NCBI RefSeq assembly: GCF_003205615.1
Contig: NZ_PYBV01000046.1
Coordinates: 1 to 64,000, forward strand
DNA: 64,000 bases
Direction: 5' to 3'
Source: Micromonospora arborensis
GTDB lineage: Bacteria; Actinomycetota; Actinomycetes; Mycobacteriales; Micromonosporaceae
Under the pieces are notes generated by a model. The model was not told the DNA's origin. It saw nothing but the letters and a program-made list of their open reading frames with translations, and ran no database searches. A program made the position numbers and the translations under genes. This document shows, in pieces, positions 9,337 through 18,600 of this stretch (position 1 is its first letter; each line of letters begins with the position of its first letter).

Positions 9337-10575
9337 ATGGAGTCTTGGGCGGGACACGAGGTGCCACGGCTGCCGGGCCGGGGCGAGCCACTGGCGTTGT
9401 ACGACTCGGCGCGGCAGGGTGTCCACCCGAGCGAGCCGGCCGACGCGGGGAGCATGTACGTCTGCGGCATCACCCCGTACGACGCCACGCACCTTGGTCA
9501 CGCCGCCACCATGATCACGTTCGACCTGGTACAGCGGATGTGGCGTGACGCCGGCCGCCCGGTGCGCTACGTGCAGAACGTCACCGACATCGACGACCCG
9601 CTGCTGGAGCGGGCCGCCCGCGACGGCGAGGACTGGGTGGTCCTGGCGATGCGCGAGACGGCGCTGTTCCGGGAGGACATGGAGGCGCTGCGGATCATCC
9701 CGCCGGCGCACTACGTGGGAGCGGTCGAGTCGATCCCGGACATCGCCGACAAGGTCGAGGTGCTGCTCAAGGACGGCGCCGCGTACCGCCTCGACGACGG
9801 CACCGGCGACGTCTACTTCGACATCTCCGCCACGGGCCGGTTCGGCTACGAGTCGAACCTGACCCGCGAACAGATGCTGGAGATCTTTCCGGAGCGCGGC
9901 GGAGACCCCGACCGGGCCGGCAAGCGTGACCCACTGGACCCGCTGCTGTGGCGCGGCGCCCGCGAGGGCGAGCCGTCCTGGCCGGGCGGCGAGTTGGGTG
10001 CCGGCCGCCCGGGCTGGCACATCGAGTGCGCCGTGATCGCGCTGAACCTGCTCGGTGACCAGATCGACGTGCAGGGTGGCGGCAACGACCTGCTGTTCCC
10101 GCACCACGAGGCATCCGCCGCGCACGCCGAGCGGCTCACCGGTCAGGCGCCGTTCGCCGCGCACTACGTGCACGCCGGGATGATCGGCCTGAACGGCGAG
10201 AAGATGTCCAAGTCCCGCGGCAACCTGGTCTTCGTGTCCCGGCTGCGCGCCGACAAGGTCGACCCGATGGCGATCCGGCTGGCGCTGATCTCCGGGCACT
10301 ACCGCAGCGACCGCACGTGGACCGACGCGCTGCTCGCCACCGCGCAGGAGCGCCTGGCCCGCTGGCGGCGGGCCGCCGCCGCGCCCGCCGGGCCGTCCGG
10401 GGCCGAGCTGCTGGCCGGCGTACGCGAGCGACTGGCCGACGACCTGGACACTCCGGGCGCCCTGGCCGCAGCCGACCGTTGGGCCGACGCGACCCTGTCG
10501 GGTACTGCCGTTGAGGCTGGCGCCCCGGCGCTCTTCGCCCAGACGGTGGACGCCCTCCTAGGCATCAAGCTCTAA
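9337..10575 (+). CDS. mshC: L-cysteine:1D-myo-inositol 2-amino-2-deoxy-alpha-D-glucopyranoside ligase
   Basis: MshC attaches cysteine to GlcN-inositol in an ATP-dependent step of mycothiol synthesis, the main actinobacterial thiol. It is a paralogue of cysteinyl-tRNA synthetase. The 412-residue product is short for CysRS and lacks the anticodon-binding tail. Visible motifs are the zinc ligand in YVCGITPYD (C43), the HIGH-like THLGH, the zinc His in [15 protein letters not shown], and KMSKS (289-293). Compared with CysRS, the local context (DUF3090, SCO1664 kinase) identifies it as MshC. ATG 9337 is 6 bases after a TAGGCT box, a leaderless start. An 8-bp minisatellite starts directly after the TAA. 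Confidence 0.95.
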   Translation: MESWAGHEVPRLPGRGEPLALYDSARQGVHPSEPADAGSMYVCGITPYDATHLGHAATMITFDLVQRMWRDAGRPVRYVQNVTDIDDPLLERAARDGEDWVVLAMRETALFREDMEALRIIPPAHYVGAVESIPDIADKVEVLLKDGAAYRLDDGTGDVYFDISATGRFGYESNLTREQMLEIFPERGGDPDRAGKRDPLDPLLWRGAREGEPSWPGGELGAGRPGWHIECAVIALNLLGDQIDVQGGGNDLLFPHHEASAAHAERLTGQAPFAAHYVHAGMIGLNGEKMSKSRGNLVFVSRLRADKVDPMAIRLALISGHYRSDRTWTDALLATAQERLARWRRAAAAPAGPSGAELLAGVRERLADDLDTPGALAAADRWADATLSGTAVEAGAPALFAQTVDALLGIKL

Positions 10576-10654
10576 CCAGCCCTCCAGCCCTCCAGCCCTC
10601 CAGCCCTCCAGCCCTCCAGCCCTCCAGCCCTCCAGCCCTCCAGCCCTCCAGCCC
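10576..10654. repeat. 8-bp minisatellite, nine full copies
   Basis: CCAGCCCT is repeated nine times without error (10576-10647) and ends with a partial CCAGCCC. It begins at the first base after the mshC stop codon. The unit length is not a multiple of three, so it is unlikely to encode protein. Perfect copies suggest recent expansion by slippage. Confidence 0.95.
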
Positions 10655-10659
10655 GGGGG

Positions 10660-10728
10660 GATCATGGACTTGTGGTGCCCGGCACAGGATGCCATGCACC
10701 TTTTGCGAGGCACCACAACTCCATGATC
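10660..10728. repeat. REP-like palindromic element
   Basis: Two 20-base arms (10660-10679 and 10709-10728, GATCATGGAcTTGTGGTGCC and its complement) pair with one mismatch around a 29-base loop. The loop has little other structure and the stem lacks a T-tract, so a repetitive extragenic palindrome fits better than a terminator. It could still help end mshC transcription. Confidence 0.7.
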
Positions 10729-10777
10729 GACGGGGCGCCGGCCTCCGGGCGGACGGCCGCGTGCCGTGCCGGGCTGT

Positions 10778-10852
10778 GATCGAGTCGGTTTTCCGGAGAT
10801 CGTGGTGTCCGGACGCGTGCGACGCACCGATTGTCAGGAAACCGAGCCGATC
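10778..10852. repeat. Imperfect inverted repeat
   Basis: GATCGAGTCGGTTTTCCGG (10778-10796) pairs imperfectly with the complement of CAGGAAACCGAGCCGATC (10835-10852). An 18-base piece of the left arm recurs with one mismatch at about 4878-4895 upstream of the LLM gene. It is probably an old intergenic repeat. With the minisatellite and the element at 10660 it fills most of the 336-bp gap between mshC and the esterase; nothing coding is seen there. Confidence 0.45.
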
Positions 10853-10911
10853 AAACGGCTCAGCCCAGGACCGGGCCAGGACCGGGCCGGGGGCGGGCTT
10901 GGACGGCCGGG

Positions 10912-12117
10912 CTACGGAATGAACGCCACCTCGGGGAAGGACCGGCTCGGGCCGCTCAGAAGGTGGCCGCCCCGGTGCCGCAGGTGCCGGTCGAAGAACG
11001 CCAGCGGGTACGCCTGCCCGATGCGGACCGCGCGGGCGGGGTCGAGGGTGCCGACCAAGCCGGCGAGTTCCTTCCCGCTCATCCCGATGACCCGTGCCAG
11101 TTGCGGAATCAGCCACTGGTTGTCGCCGTACGACGAGTGGACCGCTTCGGCGGCCTGGATGTTGAGCCGCCATCCGCGTAGGTGCGTGAAGAACTCGGCG
11201 ACGGCGGGCTCCGCGGCCCGGGTGAACGCCGCTGTCATCAGCATGAACGGCCGGTACAGGTCGGTGGCGGGCAGCGGCTGCGACACCATCGGGCCGTCCA
11301 GGCTCAGCCCCGCGCGGATCCGCCGGTCGGTGCCCATGGTCAGAGCCGTCGCGGTGCCGCCCTTCGACCAGCCGAACATGCCGATCCGGCTCAGGTCGAG
11401 GGCGGCGCCCAGCCCCGCCGGCAGCGGCGCGTGGTCGACGTCGGGGTTGCCCCCGGTGGCGAGGTCGGTGATCTGGTCGAGGACGAATCGGACGTCGCGG
11501 GTGTAGGTCCACGGGGTGGAGTCGAAGTCTTCCTCCTGGACGGTGACCCGGCCGTCGGGGAACTCGCCGACCCCGTCGTACGTGTGGTCCACCGTGACGA
11601 CCACGTACCCGTGGCTGACGAGTTCCTGCACCACGATCGTGGTGTCCGAGCGGTGGCTGCCCGAACCGTGCGAGTACAGCACCACCGGCAACCGCCGGCC
11701 CGAATGCCGTACGGGGGCACCCTCGTGCCCGGCCGTCAGGGGCGCCAGCGCGGCGTCGGGTGCGAACCCGGCGGAGGCCAGCAGCATGCGCATCGACGCC
11801 GGGGTCATCCAGGGGGCAAGCGGGTACCGGCGCACGTCCCGGGCGGGATACCAGACGCTGACCATCAGCTCCCGGTACCGGCCCGGGCCGGCCAGCGGAT
11901 CCGGCTGCGAACGGTCGACCAGGTGCAGCGGCACCGTGCCCACGCGGTACGGCCCGGTCGGCCGGGGGAGAGTGAGCCGAGCCGGGCCCGAATCGGCGGT
12001 GGCCGCCGTGGCGCGACCGGCGATGCCCATCGGTACGCCGACCCCTACCGCCAGCGCGGCGCCGACAAGGCCACGGCGCGTCATCCCTTGTGCACCAACA
12101 GGTTTCAAGACTGGCAT
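10912..12117 (-). CDS. Secreted alpha/beta hydrolase (PAF-acetylhydrolase-like)
   Basis: A 401-residue exported esterase/lipase. ATG 12117 follows a GGGGAGG ribosome site. The N-terminus carries a twin-arginine-like signal (MTRRGLVGAALAVGVGV, residues 12-28) ending in ATAATA. The fold is alpha/beta hydrolase: an oxyanion region VVLYSHGSGSHRS, and the nucleophile elbow IGMFGWSKGG (G-x-S-x-G). The acid and His lie in the C-terminal half (candidate AVHSSYGDNQW). The pattern fits the platelet-activating-factor acetylhydrolase/dienelactone hydrolase group. A perfect 14-bp palindrome at 12178-12191 in the upstream region suggests repressor control. Confidence 0.85.
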   Translation of the reverse strand: MPVLKPVGAQGMTRRGLVGAALAVGVGVPMGIAGRATAATADSGPARLTLPRPTGPYRVGTVPLHLVDRSQPDPLAGPGRYRELMVSVWYPARDVRRYPLAPWMTPASMRMLLASAGFAPDAALAPLTAGHEGAPVRHSGRRLPVVLYSHGSGSHRSDTTIVVQELVSHGYVVVTVDHTYDGVGEFPDGRVTVQEEDFDSTPWTYTRDVRFVLDQITDLATGGNPDVDHAPLPAGLGAALDLSRIGMFGWSKGGTATALTMGTDRRIRAGLSLDGPMVSQPLPATDLYRPFMLMTAAFTRAAEPAVAEFFTHLRGWRLNIQAAEAVHSSYGDNQWLIPQLARVIGMSGKELAGLVGTLDPARAVRIGQAYPLAFFDRHLRHRGGHLLSGPSRSFPEVAFIP

Positions 12118-12177
12118 TGGTCCTCCCCTGGGTTGCTCGACGCCGAAAACGGAGCGCTCCGGCCATCGATATAACCG

Positions 12178-12191
12178 CAGTGTATACACTG
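12178..12191. promoter_or_regulatory. Perfect 14-bp palindrome upstream of the esterase gene
   Basis: CAGTGTATACACTG is a perfect dyad, 61 bp upstream of the esterase ATG. The GTGTATAC-type core is common in GntR- and TetR-type operators. The cognate regulator is unknown; candidates in the window are the GntR protein at 13616-14407 and unlinked factors. Confidence 0.55.
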
Positions 12192-12335
12192 AGGGTGTAG
12201 TTGCAAGGGCGTCAGCTCTTCGATGATGAAGACATCAGCGCGACGAGGGTGGAGACACCGGGCCTGCCCGTGCCGAGGCGGGACGGACCCCCGTGCGGCA
12301 CCAGATGCGGTCCGCGCACGTCGGCTGGCCGTCGG

Positions 12336-12668
12336 TCACTGGTCGGCGGTCGGCGCTGTCTCCGCTTGTTCGACCTGATGGATGAGTTGCTTGAGGTGGG
12401 CGATCTCGTCGCGCAGCGCTGCCCTCCCGGCAGCGGTGAGAGTCACCCAGGTGCGTGGGCGCTTGCCCTCGTAGCCCTTCTCGATCTGGATCAGCTCGGC
12501 CTTCTCCAGGACGGTCAGGTGCTGCCCGAGGTTGCCTGAGGTCAGCTGCAGGGTGGTGCGCAGGAAGCCGAACTCGACCTGGCGGGCCTGGTGCGCGATG
12601 GCCAGGATGCCCAGTCGGACGCGCTGGTGGACCACGTCGTCGAGGCCGTTGGTGGGATGGTTGATCAT
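12336..12668 (-). CDS. Winged-helix transcriptional regulator (HTH_34/MarR-like)
   Basis: A 110-residue DNA-binding protein: a helix-turn-helix (LRTTLQLTSGNLGQHLTVLEKAELI) followed by a wing (EKGYEGKRPRTWVTLTAAGRAAL). This is the small ArsR/MarR-like family often paired with an integral membrane protein. ATG 12668 overlaps the stop of the upstream membrane gene (ATGA), which also fixes the start. It probably represses its own operon; a dyad lies at that operon's start codon (13398-13415). Confidence 0.85.
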   Translation of the reverse strand: MINHPTNGLDDVVHQRVRLGILAIAHQARQVEFGFLRTTLQLTSGNLGQHLTVLEKAELIQIEKGYEGKRPRTWVTLTAAGRAALRDEIAHLKQLIHQVEQAETAPTADQ

Positions 12669-13399
12669 CGCCCGGGAACCTCGGTGGTCGGCCGGATCAG
12701 GGCGAAGGCGGCACTGCCGAGCAGCAGCAGCGCCGCCGGGACGAGCAGGTACGGCAGGAAGAACCACGGCGAGGTCGAGTGGATGACCTGGCCGCCCTGC
12801 ACCATCACGATCGCCAGGTAGACGAGGCTGTACGCCAGCAGCGCCCAGTTGCGCTCGACTCGCGCGAGCACCAGCAGCGCCAGCGCGATGACCGCTATGG
12901 GACTGGCCAGCCCGTTGACGAGCCACGCCGCCGGCCCGACCTCGATCTCGACCGGGTCGGTGGAGAAGGGGTCGGCGGGGACGGGGATGAGCGGGTGGAA
13001 CGTCAGCCAGATCGACACGGCTGCCATCAGAACGGCCAACGCGACGCCGACGACGACGTAGGGGCGGATCGGGGTGCCCACGCCACGCCGTCGGGACTGC
13101 CTGACGTAGAAGCCTGCGATCGCCGCGTAGGCGAGCACCAGCGCGACAGTCCAGTACCCGAGCTGCGTGGGGTTGGGAGCCATGCAGACCGTGTGCTGCG
13201 GGCGGGATCGGCAGGTGTCGAACAGGTCGAGGTAGGGGGCGTACCGGTAGACGGGTATCGCGACCAGGGTGATCACCGCGAAGACCAGCAGTGGAAACCA
13301 GGTGCCGCGCTGGGCGACACGCACCTGATGGGTCAGGTCGCGCACGACCGCCAACAGCTCGTGAGGCCCGTCCGCCTGGGGAGCGGATTCGTGTGTCAT
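12665..13399 (-). CDS. Multi-pass membrane protein, unknown function
   Basis: A 244-residue protein with about six membrane segments (for example FPLLVFAVITLVAIPV, YWTVALVLAYAAIAGFYV, YVVVGVALAVLMAAVSIWL, and a long hydrophobic C-terminal half). The N-terminal 30 residues are cytoplasmic and polar. A loop between the first two segments contains two cysteines (DTCRSRPQHTVC). No transporter or enzyme motif was recognised. It is the first gene of a two-gene operon with the small HTH regulator. The regulator-plus-membrane-protein pairing is common in actinomycetes but without a known function. Confidence 0.75.
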   Translation of the reverse strand: MTHESAPQADGPHELLAVVRDLTHQVRVAQRGTWFPLLVFAVITLVAIPVYRYAPYLDLFDTCRSRPQHTVCMAPNPTQLGYWTVALVLAYAAIAGFYVRQSRRRGVGTPIRPYVVVGVALAVLMAAVSIWLTFHPLIPVPADPFSTDPVEIEVGPAAWLVNGLASPIAVIALALLVLARVERNWALLAYSLVYLAIVMVQGGQVIHSTSPWFFLPYLLVPAALLLLGSAAFALIRPTTEVPGR

Positions 13400-13415
13400 G
13401 CAGTTAGCTTTGCAT
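13398..13415. promoter_or_regulatory. Inverted repeat at the start of the membrane-protein/HTH operon
   Basis: ATGCA and TGCAT flank an 8-base spacer, overlapping the start codon at 13399. The position suits an autoregulatory site for the HTH protein encoded downstream. The arms are short; tentative. The remaining gap to 13616 holds three copies of GCGAAC (13488-13505) and no gene I can support. Confidence 0.35.
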
Positions 13416-13615
13416 TACAGACCTCTCCGCGCAAGAGAGCCTGACCGCATCTCACGGGCCGTGTTAACTGTGACCGCGCCGCCTACCGCGAACGCGAACG
13501 CGAACGCGGGTTCGACAGGCGGGCTGGCCACCGACTACCGAGTCGCCCCCAACCGCGTCGTGGCGCTGGACCGGCTACGCGCCATGCCCGGCGGACATGA
13601 TCGGCGAGCCGGAAC

Positions 13616-14407
13616 CTAGCCCAGGACCAGGCCGGGGTCGGGATCGGCCTCGGGGGTGGGGGCAGGAATCTTGTACTCCTCGGTGAGGGTGGTCATCGGG
13701 CCGGGCCAGGTCGCCTGGGACACCTCGATCGGCTTGCGGTGGGCGTCGTACGCGACGTGCAGCAGGTGCAGCACCGGGGTGTCCGGCCGGATCTGGAGCG
13801 TCTCGGCCTCTTCGCGGCTGGGCTGGCGGGCGCTGATCGTGTCGGTGGCCGAGACGTACCGCCGCCCGGTGACCTCCTCGGCCTCCTGGTAGAGGGGCCG
13901 ACCGAACGCCTCGGTGCGCTCCAGTGAGGTGCCCGCGGTGTCGGTGGGCAGGAACCAGGAGGCGCCCACCTCGACGGGGGAGTCGTCGGCGCGTACGAGG
14001 TGTCGGCGGCAGAGCAGGTCGGTGCCGTCGGGCACCCCGAACGCGTCGGCCACCTCGGCGGGGGCGGGGGCGCGACCGACGGAGACGAGTTGCTGCCGGT
14101 ATCGGGCGGCGAGATCGGTGTGGTAGCCGCGGAAGCCACCGTACCGGCCCCGGGACAGGCGGTTGAGTCGGCGGCGGGTGCCTCGGACGTACGTACCGGA
14201 GCCGGGTTTGGTGATCAGGATGCCCTCGACCCGCAGCTGGTCGACGGCGCGTTGCACGGTCTGCTTGGCGACGCCGAACATTTCGGCGATGGCCGGAATG
14301 GACGGCAGCCGTTCGCCGGGTCCCCAGTCGCCGCGGCGGACCTGGGCCTTGAGCTGCGCGGCGATCTGTCGGTGCGGGAACTCCGCGGCCCCGGGATTGA
14401 TCTGCAC
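13616..14407 (-). CDS. GntR family transcriptional regulator (HutC/UTRA type)
   Basis: A 263-residue regulator. Residues 8-75 form the GntR winged helix (IAAQLKAQVRRGDWGPGERLPSIPAIAEMFGVAKQTVQRAVDQL..., LITKPGSGTYV). The C-terminal domain (about 100-250) is of the UTRA effector-binding type (SVGRAPAP, DLLCRRHLVRADDSPVEV, PDTPVLHLLHVAYD). GTG 14407 has an excellent AAGGAGG site. A dyad (14428-14439) lies 21 bp upstream and may be its own operator. The ligand is unknown. Confidence 0.9.
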   Translation of the reverse strand: MQINPGAAEFPHRQIAAQLKAQVRRGDWGPGERLPSIPAIAEMFGVAKQTVQRAVDQLRVEGILITKPGSGTYVRGTRRRLNRLSRGRYGGFRGYHTDLAARYRQQLVSVGRAPAPAEVADAFGVPDGTDLLCRRHLVRADDSPVEVGASWFLPTDTAGTSLERTEAFGRPLYQEAEEVTGRRYVSATDTISARQPSREEAETLQIRPDTPVLHLLHVAYDAHRKPIEVSQATWPGPMTTLTEEYKIPAPTPEADPDPGLVLG

Positions 14408-14427
14408 ACTCGCCTCCTTGATCACAT

Positions 14428-14439
14428 CTAGGTTCCTAG
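14428..14439. promoter_or_regulatory. CTAGG-TT-CCTAG dyad before the GntR gene
   Basis: Two perfect 5-bp arms around a 2-base centre lie just upstream of the ribosome site of the GntR gene, where a bound repressor would block its promoter. Autoregulation is inferred from position only. Confidence 0.55.
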
Positions 14440-14503
14440 GATGCCTTAGAGGGTGTGACGGCGCCACCCCTGACACGCGAAAACCGGACTGCGAACACGA
14501 AAA

Positions 14504-14529
14504 CGGGCCCCGGACAGATCCGGGGCCCG
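14504..14529 (-). terminator. Intrinsic terminator of the PAC2 gene
   Basis: Two perfect 11-base arms (14504-14514, 14519-14529) around a 4-base loop. Read on the minus strand the hairpin is followed by GTTTTCG, giving a short T-tract, 23 bp after the PAC2 stop codon. Confidence 0.85.
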
Positions 14530-14551
14530 CAACGAAACTGGGGGAGGGGAG

Positions 14552-15421
14552 TTACCAGGAACCGGCAGTGGGGCCGGCCGAACCGCCCCGCCGACGCAGG
14601 TACTTCTCGAACTCCTGAGCGATCTCGTCACCGGTCAACGGGGTGATCCCCTCGTCGCCGACCCGCTCCTCCAACTCGCGGACGTACTCGCCGAGCTCGG
14701 CATCCTGCTCGGCGGCGCTGCGCACCCGCTGCTCCCACTCGGCGGACTCCTCGGCCAGGTCGGCCATCGGCACCGGCAGGTCGACGACCTCCTCGACCCG
14801 GTGCAGCAGGGCGAGAGTGGCCTTGGGGCAGGGCGGGTTGTTGGCGTAGTGCGGCACGTGCACCCAGAACGAGACGGCATCCACGTCGGCACGGGAGCAG
14901 GCGTCGTGCAGCACGCCGACGATGCCGGTCGGCCCGTCGTACCGGGTCGGGGTGAGCTGGTAGCGCTCGGCGGCCTGCGCGTCGGAGGCGCTGCCGCTGA
15001 TCGGCAGCGGCCGCGTGTACGGAACGTCGGCCAGCAACGCGCCGAGCAACACCACCCGTTCCACCTCGAGGCTGTGGCAGATCTCCAGCACCTGCTCGCA
15101 GAACGTCCGCCAGCGCATGCTCGGCTCGATGCCACGGATCAGCACCACGTCGCGCTCGGTGCCCTCCGGGCTGGCCACCATGAAGCGGGTCGTCGGCCAC
15201 TCCACCCGACGGGTCTCCCCGTCGGCCATCGTGATGGTCGGCCGACTGACCTGGAAGTCGTAGAAGTCTTCCGGGTCCAACTCGGCGATCTGCCGGGCGT
15301 TCCAGACCTGCTCGAGGTGCTCGACCGCGGCGGTGGACGCGTCGGCGGCGTCATTCCAGCCCTCGAACGCGGCGATGGCCACCGGGGACCGCAGCACCGG
15401 CAGTCCGTCGAACTCGGTCAC
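14552..15421 (-). CDS. PAC2 family (proteasome-assembly-chaperone-like) protein
   Basis: A 289-residue protein of the PAC2 family (Rv2125-like), recognisable from VAIAAFEGWNDAADASTAAVEHL, the central DVVLIRGIEPSMRWRTFCEQVLE, ERVVLLGALLADVPYTRP and the SFWVHVPHYA segment. The fold is shared with eukaryotic proteasome assembly chaperones. The bacterial role is not established, though actinobacteria have proteasomes. The C-terminus is acidic and helical with a final Arg-rich stretch. It is transcribed away from metH, with 262 bp between them and no RNA element recognised there. Confidence 0.9.
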   Translation of the reverse strand: MTEFDGLPVLRSPVAIAAFEGWNDAADASTAAVEHLEQVWNARQIAELDPEDFYDFQVSRPTITMADGETRRVEWPTTRFMVASPEGTERDVVLIRGIEPSMRWRTFCEQVLEICHSLEVERVVLLGALLADVPYTRPLPISGSASDAQAAERYQLTPTRYDGPTGIVGVLHDACSRADVDAVSFWVHVPHYANNPPCPKATLALLHRVEEVVDLPVPMADLAEESAEWEQRVRSAAEQDAELGEYVRELEERVGDEGITPLTGDEIAQEFEKYLRRRGGSAGPTAGSW

Positions 15422-15683
15422 GCCGTCACCTCACCCTGCTCGTCGCGGCCGGCGCCGGGATGGCGCCCGGTCGTCATACCGTGGGGCACGGCAGCGTCCC
15501 TGTTGTCCTTCACGTCCGTCAGCCTACGTGCCGGGCGAAGGTACGGCCTGTCGGCCGCGCCGGTCGACCCCGCCGAGGCCCGGTCATACCCGAACGAACC
15601 AGACAGCGTGATCCCGCTGACACAATATGGGATCGGGTGCCGACGGACGTTGAGTGCGGCATGTGCCGCACTAACCTGAACGG

Positions 15684-18600
15684 GTGCGGACTTCGTTGAT
15701 GGATGTGCTGGCCGACCGGATTCTCATCGCTGACGGCGCGATGGGCACGATGCTGCAGGCCGCGGACCTCACGCTCGACGACTTCGACGGCCTCGAAGGG
15801 TGCAACGAGATCCTCAACGTCACCCGGCCCGACGTGGTGCGGGGTGTGCACGACGCCTACCTGGCCGCCGGCGCGGACTGCGTGGAGACCAACACGTTCG
15901 GCGCCAACCTCGCCAACCTCGCCGAGTACGACATCCCGCAGCGCATCCGCGAACTGTCCGAGGCGGGTGCCCGCATCGCCCGGGAGGCCGCCGACGCGGC
16001 CAGCACCCCGCAGCGGCCCCGGTTCGTGCTCGGCTCGATCGGGCCGGGCACCAAGCTGCCGACCCTGGGGCACGCCGACTACGCGACCCTGCGCGACGCG
16101 TACCAGGAGAACGCCGCCGGCCTGATCGCCGGTGGCGCGGACGCGCTGATCATCGAGACGTGCCAGGACCTGCTCCAGGTCAAGGCGGCCGTGGTCGGGT
16201 CGAAGCGGGCGATGGCCGAGCTGGGCCAGTCGGTGCCGATCATCTGCCATGTCGCCGTGGAGACCACCGGCACGATGCTGGTGGGTAGCGAGATCGGTGC
16301 GGCCCTCGCCGCGATCGAGCCGCTCGGGGTGGACCTGATCGGGCTGAACTGCTCGACCGGCCCGGCCGAGATGAGCGAACACCTGCGGTACCTGTCGCAG
16401 CACTCCCGCATTCCGCTGTCGGTGATGCCGAACGCCGGCCTGCCGGTGCTGACCGCCGACGGCGCGTACTTCCCGCTGACTCCCGTGGAGCTGGCCGAGG
16501 CTCTGGAGCGGTTCATCACCGAGTACGGCGTGGGGCTGATCGGCGGCTGCTGCGGCACCACGCCGGAGCACATCCGGGTGCTGTCCGAGCGGTTGCACGG
16601 CGTCACCGCCCCGGCCCGCGAGCCGCGGCACGAGGCGGGCGTCTCCTCGGTGTACCACCCGGTGCCGTTCGCGCAGGACGCGTCGGTGCTGATGGTGGGG
16701 GAGCGGACCAACGCCAACGGCTCGAAGGCGTTCCGGGAGGCGATGCTCGCCGGTGACTGGCGGGCCTGCGTGGAGATCGCCCGCAGCCAGGCGCGCGACG
16801 GCTCGCACCTGCTCGACCTGTGCGTGGACTACGTCGGCCGCGACGGCACCCAGGACATGCGCGAGCTGGCCGGCCGCTTCGCGACCGCGTCGACGCTGCC
16901 GATCATGTTGGACTCCACCGAGCCAGCCGTCGTCGAGGCCGGGCTGGAGATGCTCGGCGGCCGGTGCGTGGTCAACTCGGTGAACTTCGAGGACGGCGAC
17001 GGCCCCGACTCCCGCTACGCGCGGGTGATGCCGATCGTCCGTGAGCACGGCGCCGCGGTCGTCGCGCTGCTCATCGACGAGGAGGGGCAGGCACGTACCC
17101 AGGAGTGGAAGGTCCGGGTCGCGGCGCGGCTGATCGACGACCTGACCGGCCGGTGGGGCGTGGACCGCTCCGACATCCTGATCGACGCGTTGACGTTCCC
17201 GATCGCCACCGGGCAGGAGGAGACCCGCCGCGACGGCATCGAGACGATCGAGGCGATCCGGGAGATCGCCCAGCGCTACCCGGGCGTCAACTTCACCCTG
17301 GGCATCTCGAACATCTCGTTCGGGCTCAACCCGGCGGCCCGGCAGGTGCTCAACTCCGTGTTCCTGCACGAGTGTGTGCAGGCCGGTCTGACGTCGGCGA
17401 TCGTGCACGCCAGCAAGATCCTGCCGATGTCGAAGATCCCGGACGAGCAGCGCGAGGTCGCGCTGGACCTGGTCTACGACCGGCGGCGCGAGGGGTACGA
17501 CCCGGTGCAGCGCTTCCTGGAGCTCTTCGAGGGCGTCGACGTCACCAGCGCACGGGCCAGCCGCGCGCAGGAGTTGGCCGCCTTGCCGCTCGACGAGCGG
17601 CTCAAGCGGCGGATCGTCGACGGTGAGCGCAACGGCCTGGAGGCCGACCTGGACGAGGCGATGGCCGGTGGCCGGGCCCCACTGTCGATCATCAACGACA
17701 TCCTGCTGGACGGCATGAAGGTCGTCGGCGAGCTGTTCGGCTCCGGCCAGATGCAGCTGCCGTTCGTGCTCCAGTCCGCCGAGGTGATGAAGACCGCGGT
17801 GGCCTACCTGGAGCCGCACATGGAGACCGCCGAGGACGGCGGGAAGGGCCGCATCGTGCTCGCCACCGTGCGCGGCGACGTGCACGACATCGGTAAGAAC
17901 CTGGTCGACATCATCCTGTCCAACAACGGCTACGAGGTGGTGAACATCGGCATCAAGCAGCCGATCAGCGCCATCCTGGACGCCGCCGAGCAGCACCGCG
18001 CCGACGCGATCGGCATGTCCGGGCTGCTGGTCAAGAGCACGGTCATCATGAAGGAAAACCTGGCCGAGATGGCCACGCGCGGGGTCGCGGAGCGTTGGCC
18101 CGTCCTGCTGGGTGGGGCGGCGCTGACCCGCGCGTACGTCGAGGACGACCTGCGGTCGATGTTCCCCGGGCAGGTGCACTACGCGCGGGACGCGTTCGAG
18201 GGGCTGTCCCTGATGGACAAGGTGATGACCGCCAAGCGCGGTGGCGCCCCGGTGATCGACCCGGAGCGCGAAGCGGCTCTCGCGGCGCGGCGGGCCCGCC
18301 GGGAACGGCAGCGCTCGGTGGTCACCGAGTCGCTGCCGGAGCTGCACGACTCCTCGGTCCGCTCCGACGTGGCCGCGGACGTCGCGGTGCCCACCCCACC
18401 GTTCTTCGGCACGCGGGTGGTCAAGGGCGTTCCGATGGCCGACTACGCGGCGCTGCTGGACGAGCGGGCCACGTTCCTCGGGCAGTGGGGGCTGCGGGGC
18501 GCCCGGGGCGGCAGCGGACCGTCCTACGAGGAGCTGGTCGAGACCGAGGGGCGTCCGCGCCTGCGCTACTGGCTGGATCGGCTGATCGCCGACCAGGTCC

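Noticed and set aside
10565-12166. A 533-residue minus-strand frame including GWRAGGLE-type repeats
   Set aside because: The repeats come from the 8-bp minisatellite and the rest is a shadow of the esterase gene.
13398-13619. A 73-residue plus-strand frame with an (NA)3 repeat
   Set aside because: No ribosome site, no family similarity, and it begins inside the start of the gene on the other strand.
15422-15683. Possible cobalamin riboswitch before metH
   Set aside because: No conserved B12-box sequence was seen, and the TAACCT box places the mRNA start at the GTG, leaving no leader.
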